Assembly: GCA_943789425.1 (NCBI GenBank)
Contig: CALSUB010000004.1
Location: forward strand, 116,028 to 180,027
Direction of reading: 5' to 3'
Source: an uncultured Luminiphilus sp.
GTDB lineage: Bacteria; Pseudomonadota; Gammaproteobacteria; Pseudomonadales; Halieaceae
Length of the DNA stretch: 64,000 bases
The translations under genes were made by a program, and so were the position numbers. Below, piece by piece: positions 39,921 to 48,968 of the stretch (positions within the stretch are counted from its first letter, which is position 1; the number at the start of each line of letters is the position of its first letter). The notes beneath the pieces are model-generated. The model was not told the DNA's origin, did no database searches, and saw only the letters and a program-made list of their open reading frames with translations.

Positions 39921-41455
39921 GCGAACACAAAGAACAACCTCTCTCAGCAACGACCTTTGAGCCTGCACCCATTTCGGCCAGTAGCGTTGCAACAGAGGAA
40001 ACCAAAGCGATTCGAAGACCGGCCTTGCTCGGTCTGGGGCTCGCAGGCCTCCTCCTCTTATTTGTCTTTTTCGTCCTGCCCAGCCTTGTCGCACCGGAGG
40101 ATCCGACCCAACCTGCAGCCATAGCAGACAACAACGCGGGCACGGCAGAGGACTCGTCATTCCCGAGCAGCAACGCTGGTGCAACGCCTGACGTCGGGGA
40201 GGGACGCAGTCCCTTTGCTGAGGCGCAGGAAAGCGCGCTCCGACGTGAAGCACAAGAGATACTGCAAGCGCTGCTCAGCAAGCAGAGCACATTAGAGGCA
40301 CTGGGCGCCGCGCGATGGGCAGAGGCGGCCTACGGCCATGCTCTCGAGCAGGCCGCACTTGGCGATGCGGCATACCGGGAGCGCGACTTTGAGCAAGCGA
40401 TCGCCTCCTATCAAACTGGGGTAGAGCAACTTGAGGCTATAGAGCAGGGTTTACCAGAGCGCATCGACACCTTGCTCGCCACGGTGGTACAGGCCATTGA
40501 GACGGGTGAACTGCTGGCGGCTCAAGCGCGGCTCAGCGAACTCGTCGAGATAGCGCCGGCAGACAGTCGGCTCGTCGACTTGAGCGAGCGCGTCAGTGCA
40601 TTACCGCAGGTCATCGGCTCCTTAGAGGCCGCAGCGTTAGCTGAGGCCGAGGGTGATTATGTTACCGCCGTCAGCAACGCCGAAGTCGCGACGCAAGCTG
40701 ACCCATTGCATTTGCGGGCACAGCGCGTTCTCAGCGAATTACAACTGGCACTCACTGAGCAGCGTTTTACCGCCGCCATGACGGCGGGCTACGCTGCGCT
40801 CGCTCAGGCTGAATTTGAACGAGCGAAGGATCAATTTGAAGCGGCGGCCCGATTGCAGCCCGATGCGCCAGAACCGGGTGCCGCACTGGCTGAACTGGAT
40901 CAGGCCCGGACTCAAGCCAGGTTATTGTCCATCAGAGAGCAGGCTGAACGCGCGGAGCAAGAAGAACGTTGGCAAGATGCCATTGCCCTCTTCAAAGAGG
41001 CCTTGGCCATTGATGCACTCATCTTATATGCGAATGAAGGCATGGCAAGAGCAAAACCGCGTGCCGATCTCGACGAGCGGCTCGAAGCCATTGTCACGGA
41101 AAAGAATCGACTGATCGATCGGCGGGTGCTGCGCCTCGCGCAGGAAACACTCGATGAGGCGCAAGAAGTGCCGTCACCTGGAACGCGATTACAGCGTCAA
41201 GTCGTGGCGGCAACAGACACCATTGACTATGCCACTACGCCGGTCACGATACAGATGAACTCAGATGGGTTAACTGACATCACCGTGCTGCGAGTTCAAC
41301 GACTCGGGCTCATTCAGCAACAAATCCTCACATTGCGGCCCGGGACGTACACGGCGGTGGGTATGCGCAATGGATTCCGTGACGTGCGCGTTCAGTTTGA
41401 GGTCAAACCCGGTCAGCTGAATGCCGTTGACGTTCGCTGCGTCGAGGCCATTTGA
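39917..41455 (+). CDS. Membrane-anchored TPR protein
   Basis: A 512-residue protein with a short cytoplasmic tail containing the motif TTFEP, one membrane helix (about 35-56), a Pro/Asp/Ser-rich linker and a long periplasmic helical-repeat region (about 110-420; TPR-like units such as QAIASYQTGVEQLEAIEQG and WQDAIALFKEALAIDALILY). The C-terminal 80 residues are strand-rich (VTIQMNSDGLTDITVLRVQ, LRPGTYTAVGMRNGFRDVR) and resemble a PEGA-type domain. The GTG start overlaps the previous stop by 4 nt. It probably acts as a scaffold in the envelope complex. Confidence 0.82.
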   Translation: MSEHKEQPLSATTFEPAPISASSVATEETKAIRRPALLGLGLAGLLLLFVFFVLPSLVAPEDPTQPAAIADNNAGTAEDSSFPSSNAGATPDVGEGRSPFAEAQESALRREAQEILQALLSKQSTLEALGAARWAEAAYGHALEQAALGDAAYRERDFEQAIASYQTGVEQLEAIEQGLPERIDTLLATVVQAIETGELLAAQARLSELVEIAPADSRLVDLSERVSALPQVIGSLEAAALAEAEGDYVTAVSNAEVATQADPLHLRAQRVLSELQLALTEQRFTAAMTAGYAALAQAEFERAKDQFEAAARLQPDAPEPGAALAELDQARTQARLLSIREQAERAEQEERWQDAIALFKEALAIDALILYANEGMARAKPRADLDERLEAIVTEKNRLIDRRVLRLAQETLDEAQEVPSPGTRLQRQVVAATDTIDYATTPVTIQMNSDGLTDITVLRVQRLGLIQQQILTLRPGTYTAVGMRNGFRDVRVQFEVKPGQLNAVDVRCVEAI

Positions 41456-41464
41456 GGATGCGCA

Positions 41465-43570
41465 ATGACTGAGCAAGAGGAGGCGCTGACACCGGCAGTT
41501 TTTGAGCCGACCACGAAGGACGCAACACCAGATCGGCTAGCACCTGCTCAATTTGAGCCACTGAGTCAGGCGACACCCAATGTAAAACGCCTTCCAGTGC
41601 GCCCAATCGCGATGGCAGTGATCGGCCTGCTCTTCGCGACGATTTTATTGTTTTTGTTTACGGCTCGCTCACTGACGCTCAACATCGAAGCCGAAAGCGA
41701 AGTGACTTACGCCCTAGACGGCCTGCACTGGTCATTTGGCGATCGACTACTGGTGCGCCCCGGGGATTACGCACTGGAGGTCAGCGCCGAGGGCTACCAC
41801 CCGTATGCGCAAACGATTACCGTTGGCGACGCTGAGTCTCAGCGAATCGACATTCAGCTTGCCCCCTTACCCGGTGTCGTCGCGATCACGACACAGCCCA
41901 CAGGCGCCGCACTCACCGTCAACGACTCGCCAATTGGGACGTCACCAGCAACCGACGTCATTCTTGAGGCGGGCACCTATCAGGTGACAGCCGAGTTGGC
42001 GCGTTATCAGTCGTGGCAACAAGAGGTCACCGTCACCGGCCGCAACCAAAGCCAGACACTTGACGTCGCACTCGCACCTGATTGGGCGCAAGTGCGATTT
42101 ACCACGATTCCCACTGCCACATCCGCTGCGGTGGATAACGAGCCTGCTGCCATCACAAGCAATGGTGTTGACGTTTTATCCGGCGAGCATACCCTGACAC
42201 TCAGTGCGCCGGGGTTCTTACCAGAAAACATTGCCTTGAGTATCGTTGCCGGCGTTGATGAAGATTTGGGCACCATCACCCTCACACCCGCCGATGCGAC
42301 ACTCACCCTGTCGAGTCAGCCGAATGGCGCGAGCGTCACGGTCGATGGCGTCTTCTCGGGCTTGACACCCCTTGTCGTACCTTTGAGTCCCAATCAGCCC
42401 CATGTGCTGCAACTCTCTAAGGCGGGTTTTGAGCCGGAAACCGTTCGCCTCTCGCTGTCGCGCGGCGAGACAACAGGGCAATCAGTTGTGCTGACGCCTG
42501 AATTGGGCACAGTGCGCTTCACGCTAGAGCCGCCAGACGCCGAGCTGATCATTAACGGTGAAGGCATGGGCTTGGGAAGCCGTACATTGGCGCTACCTGC
42601 AGTCTCGCAGCGTATTACCATTCAATTGGCGGGATACGCCTCTTACGAGACCTCCGTCTTACCCAGGCCTGGTCTCGCACAGCAAGTCAGCGTGACTTTA
42701 CTGACGGAGGCAGCGGCCAGAAAGGCGGCTATGACGCCCACTATCACCACCCCTCTGGGCCAGACACTCGCATTGGTTGATCCGTCGGTGGAATCACAAA
42801 ATCCCTTCACGATGGGCGCGTCACGACGCGACCCAGGACGGCGAGCTAATGAAGTGGAGCACGAAGTAGAACTCAAGCGCGCGTTTTATATCGCGGCGAC
42901 CGAGACAACTAACGCGCAATTTCGACAATTTGAAGCCGCTCACGACTCCGGGCTGATAGAGAGCTATTCCCTAGACCGCGACCACCAACCGGTTGCCGGC
43001 GTGAGCTGGCAGCAAGCTGCCAGCTTTTGTAACTGGCTCAGCCAGCGCGAGGGGTTGGCGCCGTTTTATCGTGAGCAACAAGGCATCATTGTCGGCTTTA
43101 ACCCCAGTAGTGTTGGCTATCGTCTCCCCAGCGAGGCGGAGTGGGCATTTGCCGCTCGCGTTGAAGGAGACCAATTAAGGCGGTTTGCCTGGGGCGACAC
43201 TTTTCCGCCGGCCAAAGCCGTCACCAATGTCGCGGACAATACCTCTGCGCTGGTGACAGGCCGCATTTTAAATGGCTACACCGACCAGTTTGTCGTGTCG
43301 GCCCCCGTGAGCAGTTTCCCCCCAAATCATCGCGGCTTATATGACATGGGTGGTAATGTGGCCGAGTGGGTTCACGACGGTTATCGCATTCCCTCCGCTA
43401 ACGCCAAGCTTGCCATTGACCCCCTCGGCGCGCAGCGTGGGGATAACTACACGGTTCGTGGCGGCAGCTGGGCATTGAGTCGGTTGTCGGAATTGCGACT
43501 GACGTTTCGAGATTATGGGGAAAGAGGACGAGATGATTTGGGCTTTCGGATTGCACGTTATGCAGAATAA
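41465..43570 (+). CDS. Membrane-anchored PEGA-repeat and SUMF1/FGE-like protein
   Basis: A 701-residue protein: cytoplasmic tail with two FEP motifs (VFEPTT and QFEPLS), one membrane helix (about 47-66), five periplasmic PEGA-like beta repeats of about 70 residues, and a C-terminal SUMF1/EgtB/PvdO domain (about 440-700; VSWQQAASFCNWLSQ, YRLPSEAEWAFAAR, YDMGGNVAEWV, VRGGSW). I find only one cysteine in the protein (in ASFCNW), so the cysteine pair used by formylglycine-generating enzymes is missing and the domain is probably a binding module. It lies 9 nt after the TPR gene. Confidence 0.88.
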   Translation: MTEQEEALTPAVFEPTTKDATPDRLAPAQFEPLSQATPNVKRLPVRPIAMAVIGLLFATILLFLFTARSLTLNIEAESEVTYALDGLHWSFGDRLLVRPGDYALEVSAEGYHPYAQTITVGDAESQRIDIQLAPLPGVVAITTQPTGAALTVNDSPIGTSPATDVILEAGTYQVTAELARYQSWQQEVTVTGRNQSQTLDVALAPDWAQVRFTTIPTATSAAVDNEPAAITSNGVDVLSGEHTLTLSAPGFLPENIALSIVAGVDEDLGTITLTPADATLTLSSQPNGASVTVDGVFSGLTPLVVPLSPNQPHVLQLSKAGFEPETVRLSLSRGETTGQSVVLTPELGTVRFTLEPPDAELIINGEGMGLGSRTLALPAVSQRITIQLAGYASYETSVLPRPGLAQQVSVTLLTEAAARKAAMTPTITTPLGQTLALVDPSVESQNPFTMGASRRDPGRRANEVEHEVELKRAFYIAATETTNAQFRQFEAAHDSGLIESYSLDRDHQPVAGVSWQQAASFCNWLSQREGLAPFYREQQGIIVGFNPSSVGYRLPSEAEWAFAARVEGDQLRRFAWGDTFPPAKAVTNVADNTSALVTGRILNGYTDQFVVSAPVSSFPPNHRGLYDMGGNVAEWVHDGYRIPSANAKLAIDPLGAQRGDNYTVRGGSWALSRLSELRLTFRDYGERGRDDLGFRIARYAE

Positions 43571-43820
43571 GCCGTCAACGCAGTGGCCGCGCCTCTTGGT
43601 GGCATTCGCTGCAGCCATGAGCTGTGCTGCCGTTTCGTTCGCTCAAGTGGCTGAGGATACAGCAGAGCGCACGATCGCTTCAGAGGCGGATAATCAGACG
43701 GTCGAATCGGTAACACCACCTGACACCACATTAGACAGTGGCTCCAGCAGCGTCGTGGAATATGAGCCGAGTGAATCTATTTCAGAGGACCTTTCCGTGT
43801 CCTTCCCCGTTGATATTTAA
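43560..43820 (+). CDS. Small secreted acidic protein
   Basis: An 86-residue product: a signal peptide (LLVAFAAAMSCAAVSFAQ) followed by a short acidic, Ser/Thr/Glu-rich tail ending VSFPVDI. The ATG at 43560 overlaps the previous gene by 11 nt. There is no cysteine for lipidation at the cleavage site. It may be a small stabilising subunit of the complex; the function is unknown. Confidence 0.6.
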   Translation: MQNKPSTQWPRLLVAFAAAMSCAAVSFAQVAEDTAERTIASEADNQTVESVTPPDTTLDSGSSSVVEYEPSESISEDLSVSFPVDI

Positions 43821-43838
43821 TCGAGACAGGAGCTATCT

Positions 43839-44642
43839 ATGAAGCTACGCCTGCCATCAGAGTTCCTTTATCAACTGTTCGCGCTGCTGATTGCCGTGAT
43901 TGTGGTGCACGCCGCTTATGTGGGTGTGATACGACCCAGTGCCGACGCGCAATTGGCGACTCAGGCTGCTCAGCAAGCGGCGGGCGAGGATCCTACCGGC
44001 AATCGATCGATTGCGATCGTGATCAAGGATTTCGAACAGGAAGCCTGCTTTATTCTCATGCTCTGGGCACTTGCCATCATGGGCTTTAAGGCTTCGCGTA
44101 CGCGCGCAGAGACCCTGATGCTTAATCAAGAGTTAGTCGCTATTGCGGAGGGAACCAGTATCCTACCCCGCGACGCGAGAGAGCAATCACGCTCACTCGA
44201 AGCACTGCCCATCGAAGAGCAGGATTACCTCCTTCCCCGCGCACTCTCGAGCGCCTTGAGCCGTTTCACGACCACCGGCAGTATTCCCGCCGTTTCAGAT
44301 GCGGTCAGAGAGCAGTGTGATATCGAGGCAGATCGTCTGGACTCTGAGCTATCCATGGTGCGTTACATCTCATGGGCGATTCCCTCTATTGGTTTTATCG
44401 GCACCGTTCGCGGTATTGGCGACGCGCTCGGTCAGGCCTATAAAGCAGTGGAAGGGGATATTTCAGGGGTGACGGTGAGCCTAGGCGTCGCCTTTAACAG
44501 TACCTTTGTGGCTCTGGTGCTCTCAATTCTCATCATGTTCGCCCTGCACCAACTACAACTATCGCAGGAGCGGCTGGTACTCAGCACCCAGCGTTATATT
44601 GACCGCAATCTCATTCGACACCTCTCGGTACCGCGCAACTGA
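43839..44642 (+). CDS. MotA/TolQ/ExbB-family proton channel protein
   Basis: A 267-residue inner-membrane protein with four predicted helices (about 8-31, 67-85, 177-197 and 213-238). The last two helices carry the family signature: PSIGFIGTVRGIGDAL and GVAFNSTFVALVLSI correspond to the PxxGxxGTVxG and TxxGLxxAI motifs of TolQ, ExbB and MotA. The loop between helices 2 and 3 is large and cytoplasmic. AGGAG stands eight bases before the ATG. The expected ExbD/TolR/MotB partner is not separate; the two VWA proteins downstream appear to carry that helix. Confidence 0.92.
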   Translation: MKLRLPSEFLYQLFALLIAVIVVHAAYVGVIRPSADAQLATQAAQQAAGEDPTGNRSIAIVIKDFEQEACFILMLWALAIMGFKASRTRAETLMLNQELVAIAEGTSILPRDAREQSRSLEALPIEEQDYLLPRALSSALSRFTTTGSIPAVSDAVREQCDIEADRLDSELSMVRYISWAIPSIGFIGTVRGIGDALGQAYKAVEGDISGVTVSLGVAFNSTFVALVLSILIMFALHQLQLSQERLVLSTQRYIDRNLIRHLSVPRN

Positions 44643-45883
44643 TGCGTTTACTGGATTGTAACGACGCCGCACTGAGGCTTTGGCACGAGGGTGAAGCCCA
44701 GTGGTCACCGGGGCTCGCTTGGTTCCATGACGGGCGTTACCAATTTGGCGAGATCGCTTGGCAGCAAGCGAGACGCGCACCGCGTGAGGTGAATACGCGT
44801 TATTGGCACCGACTCGCGACTCAGCCGCTGAGCCCGGCATTAGGGCCAGCGCGGCATACGGCCGATTTAGCGCATGCGCACCTTGCCACTTTATTCCCTG
44901 ACAACGCCATCGATGAGCCGGTTGCGTTAGCGATACCCGGCGCTATGGACGCGGGACAACTGTCACTCCTGCTGGGTATTTTACAGACGCTGCCAATGAC
45001 GATCAGCGCGGTCATCCATCGCAGTGCTCTGGTGGGTGCGCATCTCGGCAAACCTTGCGCACATATCGAACTTCAGTTGCATCAAGCCAGCATCACCGTG
45101 ATCGGCATCGACAACGGAGAAGCACACGTTGGCGACACTGGACTGCTGCCCGGGTGTGGATTGCTGGGATTACTTGACGACTTAGCAGAGGCAATTGGAC
45201 AGCAATTCGTGGCGCAGACGCGTTTTGATCCGCAGCGCCGCGCCGATACCGAGCAAGCACTGTACGAGCAGATACCCGAGCTCCTGAAAAGTCTCTCAAC
45301 GCAAAGCGAAATCAGCTGCACGGTGGAGGATCATACCGCCCGCATTAACGCCGACACGCTGCGGCCTGTTGGCGAGGCGCTCTCACGCGAGTTGCGTCAG
45401 GCGTTGCCTGATTCCATCGGGCATATTGCCCTCGACACGTTGTTATCAGACCTACCAGGACTCTCGCTCCCCCACCCCAGCACTGAGGTCGCACCCAGTG
45501 ATCTGTGGCATGCGATAGAGGCTCATCTGGTTCCTACAGAGGGAGAGCTGGTTTTTCAACGGCGGTTGGCGTGCCAGAGGCACGACAGCGAGACATCGCC
45601 TGGCACCCCAGCGGCCGCCAAACCGTCATCGCCGCAGCCCGAACGCTCACAGCAGGCCACACAAGCCACCCACCAAGTCGTGTCAGGCCGCGCGACGCTA
45701 ATGAGTACTGGAGCGCCCATCGCGCCGGGTGTTGGGCTGGCAGGCCCCGGCACCTTATTGATTTCACCGAACACGCTTGTTCACCTTAACGGACAAGCCT
45801 GCGAGGGCGAGGTGTCGATTCAACCCGGAGATCGATTGGTCGTGGGGACCCTCGAGGTACTGTTCATTTCAGTGGAGGGTTGA
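44642..45883 (+). CDS. Degenerate Hsp70/actin-like protein with FHA-like C-terminal domain
   Basis: A 413-residue cytoplasmic protein starting within the previous stop (TGATG). Spacing of motifs resembles an Hsp70/ASKHA ATPase: MRLLDCNDAALRLW for the first strand-loop, VALAIPGAMDAGQ, VIHRSALVGAHLG, an ...LQLHQASITVIGIDNG strand region, GDTGLLPGCGLLGLLDDLAEAI, and a RADTEQALYEQIPELLKSL helix. The phosphate loops are not conserved, so catalysis is doubtful. The last 70 residues (VHLNGQACEGEVSIQPGDRLVVG) resemble the final strands of an FHA fold. Both assignments are inferences from pattern, not strong matches. Confidence 0.6.
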   Translation: MRLLDCNDAALRLWHEGEAQWSPGLAWFHDGRYQFGEIAWQQARRAPREVNTRYWHRLATQPLSPALGPARHTADLAHAHLATLFPDNAIDEPVALAIPGAMDAGQLSLLLGILQTLPMTISAVIHRSALVGAHLGKPCAHIELQLHQASITVIGIDNGEAHVGDTGLLPGCGLLGLLDDLAEAIGQQFVAQTRFDPQRRADTEQALYEQIPELLKSLSTQSEISCTVEDHTARINADTLRPVGEALSRELRQALPDSIGHIALDTLLSDLPGLSLPHPSTEVAPSDLWHAIEAHLVPTEGELVFQRRLACQRHDSETSPGTPAAAKPSSPQPERSQQATQATHQVVSGRATLMSTGAPIAPGVGLAGPGTLLISPNTLVHLNGQACEGEVSIQPGDRLVVGTLEVLFISVEG

Positions 45884-45886
45884 TTT

Positions 45887-46978
45887 TTGGCACGCCGTAA
45901 ACGCCAGGCTTCCACCTTTAACCTGAGCTTCCTTGACATCATGTCCTGTGGCTTTGGCGCTGTTGTATTAGTGTTCCTCATTATTGACCACTCATTAGAA
46001 ATCGAAATCCAGACCGTCAACGCAGAGGTACTCGCCGAAGTGAATCTGCTGGATGAGGATATTCGTGAGGGTGAGGCGGGTCTGGTTCGCCTTCGCAATG
46101 CGCTCGATGAAGCAGACCTAGAGATCGTTGAAGCCGATGGCTTGGCACGCCGGATTACTGAAGAACTCGATGAATACGAAGCCCTGATCGCCTCGATTGA
46201 AGAATCGGGCGTGAGCGAGACTGACGCCGTGAATAAACTCAAAGCGGAGATCAATCAATTAGAGGAGAAGATCCGACTCCTTCAAGAAGCGGCTGAAGCT
46301 GAGGCTGGTCGCAGTGCACGAGAATTCGTCGGAGAAGGGAACCGGCAGTACCTGACCGGCCTGAACCTAGGCGGGGATCGCATCATCATTTTGGTCGATA
46401 CCTCCGCCAGTATGTTGGCGAACCAGTTGATCAACGTGATTCGCTTACGCAGCATGGATGAGGCACTGCAAAAGCAGGCCGGCAAATGGACGCGAACACT
46501 CGATACCGTAGATTGGCTGACTGCCCAGTTACCCGTTAACGCTCAATTTCAGGTGATGACCTTCAACACCGAAGCCGCACCGGTGCTCCCCGGTACCCAA
46601 ACTCAATGGCTTGAGGTAGCGGATACGCCGAAGCTAGAAGCGATCAGCGCCGCGCTTCGAGAGCGGGTGCCCGCTGGCGGGACGAGCCTATACAATGCAT
46701 TCGAAGCGCTGCGCGCCTTGCCCACACCACCGGATAATATTTTTTTGCTGACCGATGGCTTACCGACCCAGGCCGAGCGACCACCCCGCGGTAGCAAAGT
46801 GAGTGGCAATCAGCGCCTCAAATTTTTCCGTGACGCTGTCCGGCGGCTACCGAGCAATGTGCCGGTCAATATCGTTCTATTTCCTATGGAGGGAGATCCG
46901 ATGGCGGCATCAGAATACTGGCAGTTGGCACAGGCCTCCAGCGGCAGCTTTTTGTCGCCCTCCATCGACTGGCCCTGA
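45887..46978 (+). CDS. VWA-domain protein with ExbD-like membrane helix (first)
   Basis: A 363-residue protein. The N-terminal helix (about 13-34) reads FLDIMSCGFGAVVLVF with Asp17 at its cytoplasmic side, in the position of the essential Asp of ExbD/TolR (FIDVM-type). Then comes a long coiled-coil (about 40-145) and a periplasmic VWA domain whose MIDAS residues are intact: D171-T-S173-A-S175, T266 and D290. A TTG start with GGAGG upstream follows the previous gene by 3 nt. A metal-dependent binding domain replaces the usual periplasmic domain of an ExbD-type stator. Confidence 0.88.
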   Translation: MARRKRQASTFNLSFLDIMSCGFGAVVLVFLIIDHSLEIEIQTVNAEVLAEVNLLDEDIREGEAGLVRLRNALDEADLEIVEADGLARRITEELDEYEALIASIEESGVSETDAVNKLKAEINQLEEKIRLLQEAAEAEAGRSAREFVGEGNRQYLTGLNLGGDRIIILVDTSASMLANQLINVIRLRSMDEALQKQAGKWTRTLDTVDWLTAQLPVNAQFQVMTFNTEAAPVLPGTQTQWLEVADTPKLEAISAALRERVPAGGTSLYNAFEALRALPTPPDNIFLLTDGLPTQAERPPRGSKVSGNQRLKFFRDAVRRLPSNVPVNIVLFPMEGDPMAASEYWQLAQASSGSFLSPSIDWP

Positions 46979-46987
46979 GGCATCATC

Positions 46988-47986
46988 TTGCGACAACGAC
47001 GCCCCCCACCTGAGTTCTCATTATCCTTTCTGGATGTGATTTGCTGTGGTTTTGGTGCCGTCATTTTATTACTCATGATTACCAAAACAGTGCAACCACA
47101 GGTGATTGAAAAAGCCACTATTGATGCCGAGGCGGCTATCGCGAAGCTCACCGAACAGCTATTTGAGATTCGTGGCGAAACCACCCTTCTCAACCGCGAT
47201 CTCACTGTCAAACGAGAGCAGATCTCAGATTATGATGAGCAGATCGCGATTTTGCAGGGCACGCTCGCTCGGACACAATCAAACTATGATGCGCTAAACC
47301 TATCGCAAAACGCTAACGCCATTATTCGCGAACAACTCGCCATTGCACGACAGAAATTGTCAGAAGAGGAACTGCGTTTATTGGGTCGTAACGCGCAAAA
47401 GAAAAACCAATTGATTGGTGGCATTCCCGTCGACAGTGAGTACATTATTTTTATTATCGACACCTCGGGATCCATGTTCTCCTATGCGTGGGAACGCATG
47501 CTGCTCGAGATGGAGGCCACGCTCAACATTTACCCCGAGGTCAAGGGTATACAAGTACTCAACGATATGGGTAACTACCTATTCAGTCGTTACCGCGGAG
47601 AATGGATTCCCGATACGCCCGCACGCCGCAGTTTGATCCTGCAGAATCTTCGCAACTGGAATGTATTCTCAAACTCCTCACCCGTAGAGGGCATCACCAA
47701 TGCGGTGCGCACTTTCTATGATCCTGGTAAGAAGATCTCGATTTATGTCTTCGGTGACGAATTTACGGGTGCCTCTATTCAATCGGTGGTGCAGACCGTC
47801 GACAAACTCAATGCTGAGGAGGCCGGCGGTGAGCGCCGAGTCCGTATTCACGCTGTCGGTTTTCCGGTGCAATTCATTCGCCCGCCCGAGTTACAGGCGA
47901 CCGGTGTACGTTTTGCTACACTGATGAGAGAACTGACCCTAAGAAACGGTGGTAGCTTCGTTGGTCTCAATAATTTCAGGCCCTGA
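46988..47986 (+). CDS. VWA-domain protein with ExbD-like membrane helix (second)
   Basis: A 332-residue paralogue of the previous protein: helix FLDVICCGFGAVILLLM (about 12-31, Asp16), coiled-coil (about 36-125) and VWA domain with D158-T-S160-G-S162 and an Asp at 257 (VFGDEFTG). The MIDAS threonine appears replaced by serine, so metal binding may differ. A TTG start is preceded by TGAGG. Two such stator-like proteins suggest a heteromeric pair around the channel. Confidence 0.87.
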   Translation: MRQRRPPPEFSLSFLDVICCGFGAVILLLMITKTVQPQVIEKATIDAEAAIAKLTEQLFEIRGETTLLNRDLTVKREQISDYDEQIAILQGTLARTQSNYDALNLSQNANAIIREQLAIARQKLSEEELRLLGRNAQKKNQLIGGIPVDSEYIIFIIDTSGSMFSYAWERMLLEMEATLNIYPEVKGIQVLNDMGNYLFSRYRGEWIPDTPARRSLILQNLRNWNVFSNSSPVEGITNAVRTFYDPGKKISIYVFGDEFTGASIQSVVQTVDKLNAEEAGGERRVRIHAVGFPVQFIRPPELQATGVRFATLMRELTLRNGGSFVGLNNFRP

Positions 47987-48968
47987 TTCGATTGGCTGGG
48001 GACGAAGAGTCGCCCTGCTCTGTCTTACGCTATTCATAGCGGGATGCTCGTCAAAGCAAGTGATCGTTGAGGGTAACTTCCCTGAGCCTTTGCTCGATCC
48101 CTTACCCATTACCATGGGGGTGATCTACCCCCCGGCGTTTGCGCAGCACGAATTTTTCGATGAAGCCAAAGGACGCGCCGATTCCGATTGGCTGGTGAAA
48201 ACCGGTGAGGCGCAAGTCGCCTTCTGGGATATCTTGCTGGGCGGTCTTTTTCAGGAGGTGGTCCATATCAACAGCTGGGAGACCGTCCAGTCGGAGGGAG
48301 ATCGCATTGACGGCGTATTGATTCCCTCGATTGCTGAACTTCAATACACCGTGCCAACGCATACCAACGTCAAGATCTACGAGATCTGGATGCGTTACGA
48401 ATTTCGCCTCGCTGATATTGCTGCGATCCATCAGCAAGAGGACGGCGCGCTCAGCTTCAAACCTGACGATCGCCTCGCACAGTGGCCCATTACCGCCTAC
48501 GGCAAAACGCCCACCGCCTTTCTACAAAGCGATGAAGAAGCCGTCAATCTCGCCGCCGTGGTGGCGCTGCGCGATGCCGGTGCGCACTTTATCACCACCT
48601 TTGGCCGCACACCGGAGGTGGCCGCTTGGCTAGATGGGTTAAGTCCGCGGCAAGCCAGCGGCGAGACGGTGTCTAATGAGCCAGCGTCGGCCATATCGAG
48701 TCCAACAGCCGGAGGGGCACTAGGCACTGGAGCTGACGAAACACGCGAGCAGAACGCATTGCAAGACAATGCGTCTGCACCCGCGGCCAGCGCGGCAATT
48801 GACAGTGCATCTATGCTTGCTCCTAACAACGCTGATGCTCCAACTCCCAACGACCCTGCAGACGGCGGCAATACAGCAGCGGAGCAAACCGTATCAGCTG
48901 TGCCACTTGACTCAGCTACCGCGACATCAGAGACCGCTGAATCCAGTGAGCTAGGAGGAACTCGATGA
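47949..48968 (+). CDS. Lipoprotein of unknown function
   Basis: A 339-residue lipoprotein with the lipobox FIAGC (about residue 33), a domain with mixed alpha/beta character (PLPITMGVIYPPAF, GVLIPSIAELQYT, WMRYEFRLADI) and a disordered Ala/Ser/Thr-rich C-terminal 110 residues. The start is uncertain: the GTG at 47949 overlaps the previous gene by 38 nt, and a TTG at 47961 is an alternative. Its end overlaps the next gene (ATGA). I do not recognise the family. Confidence 0.72.
   Translation: MVASLVSIISGPDSIGWGRRVALLCLTLFIAGCSSKQVIVEGNFPEPLLDPLPITMGVIYPPAFAQHEFFDEAKGRADSDWLVKTGEAQVAFWDILLGGLFQEVVHINSWETVQSEGDRIDGVLIPSIAELQYTVPTHTNVKIYEIWMRYEFRLADIAAIHQQEDGALSFKPDDRLAQWPITAYGKTPTAFLQSDEEAVNLAAVVALRDAGAHFITTFGRTPEVAAWLDGLSPRQASGETVSNEPASAISSPTAGGALGTGADETREQNALQDNASAPAASAAIDSASMLAPNNADAPTPNDPADGGNTAAEQTVSAVPLDSATATSETAESSELGGTR

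Noticed and set aside
43839..47986. Zorya-type anti-phage system
   Set aside because: There is a MotA-like channel, but no ZorB with a peptidoglycan-binding domain, and no ZorC, ZorD or ZorE nuclease or helicase; the neighbours are envelope proteins.
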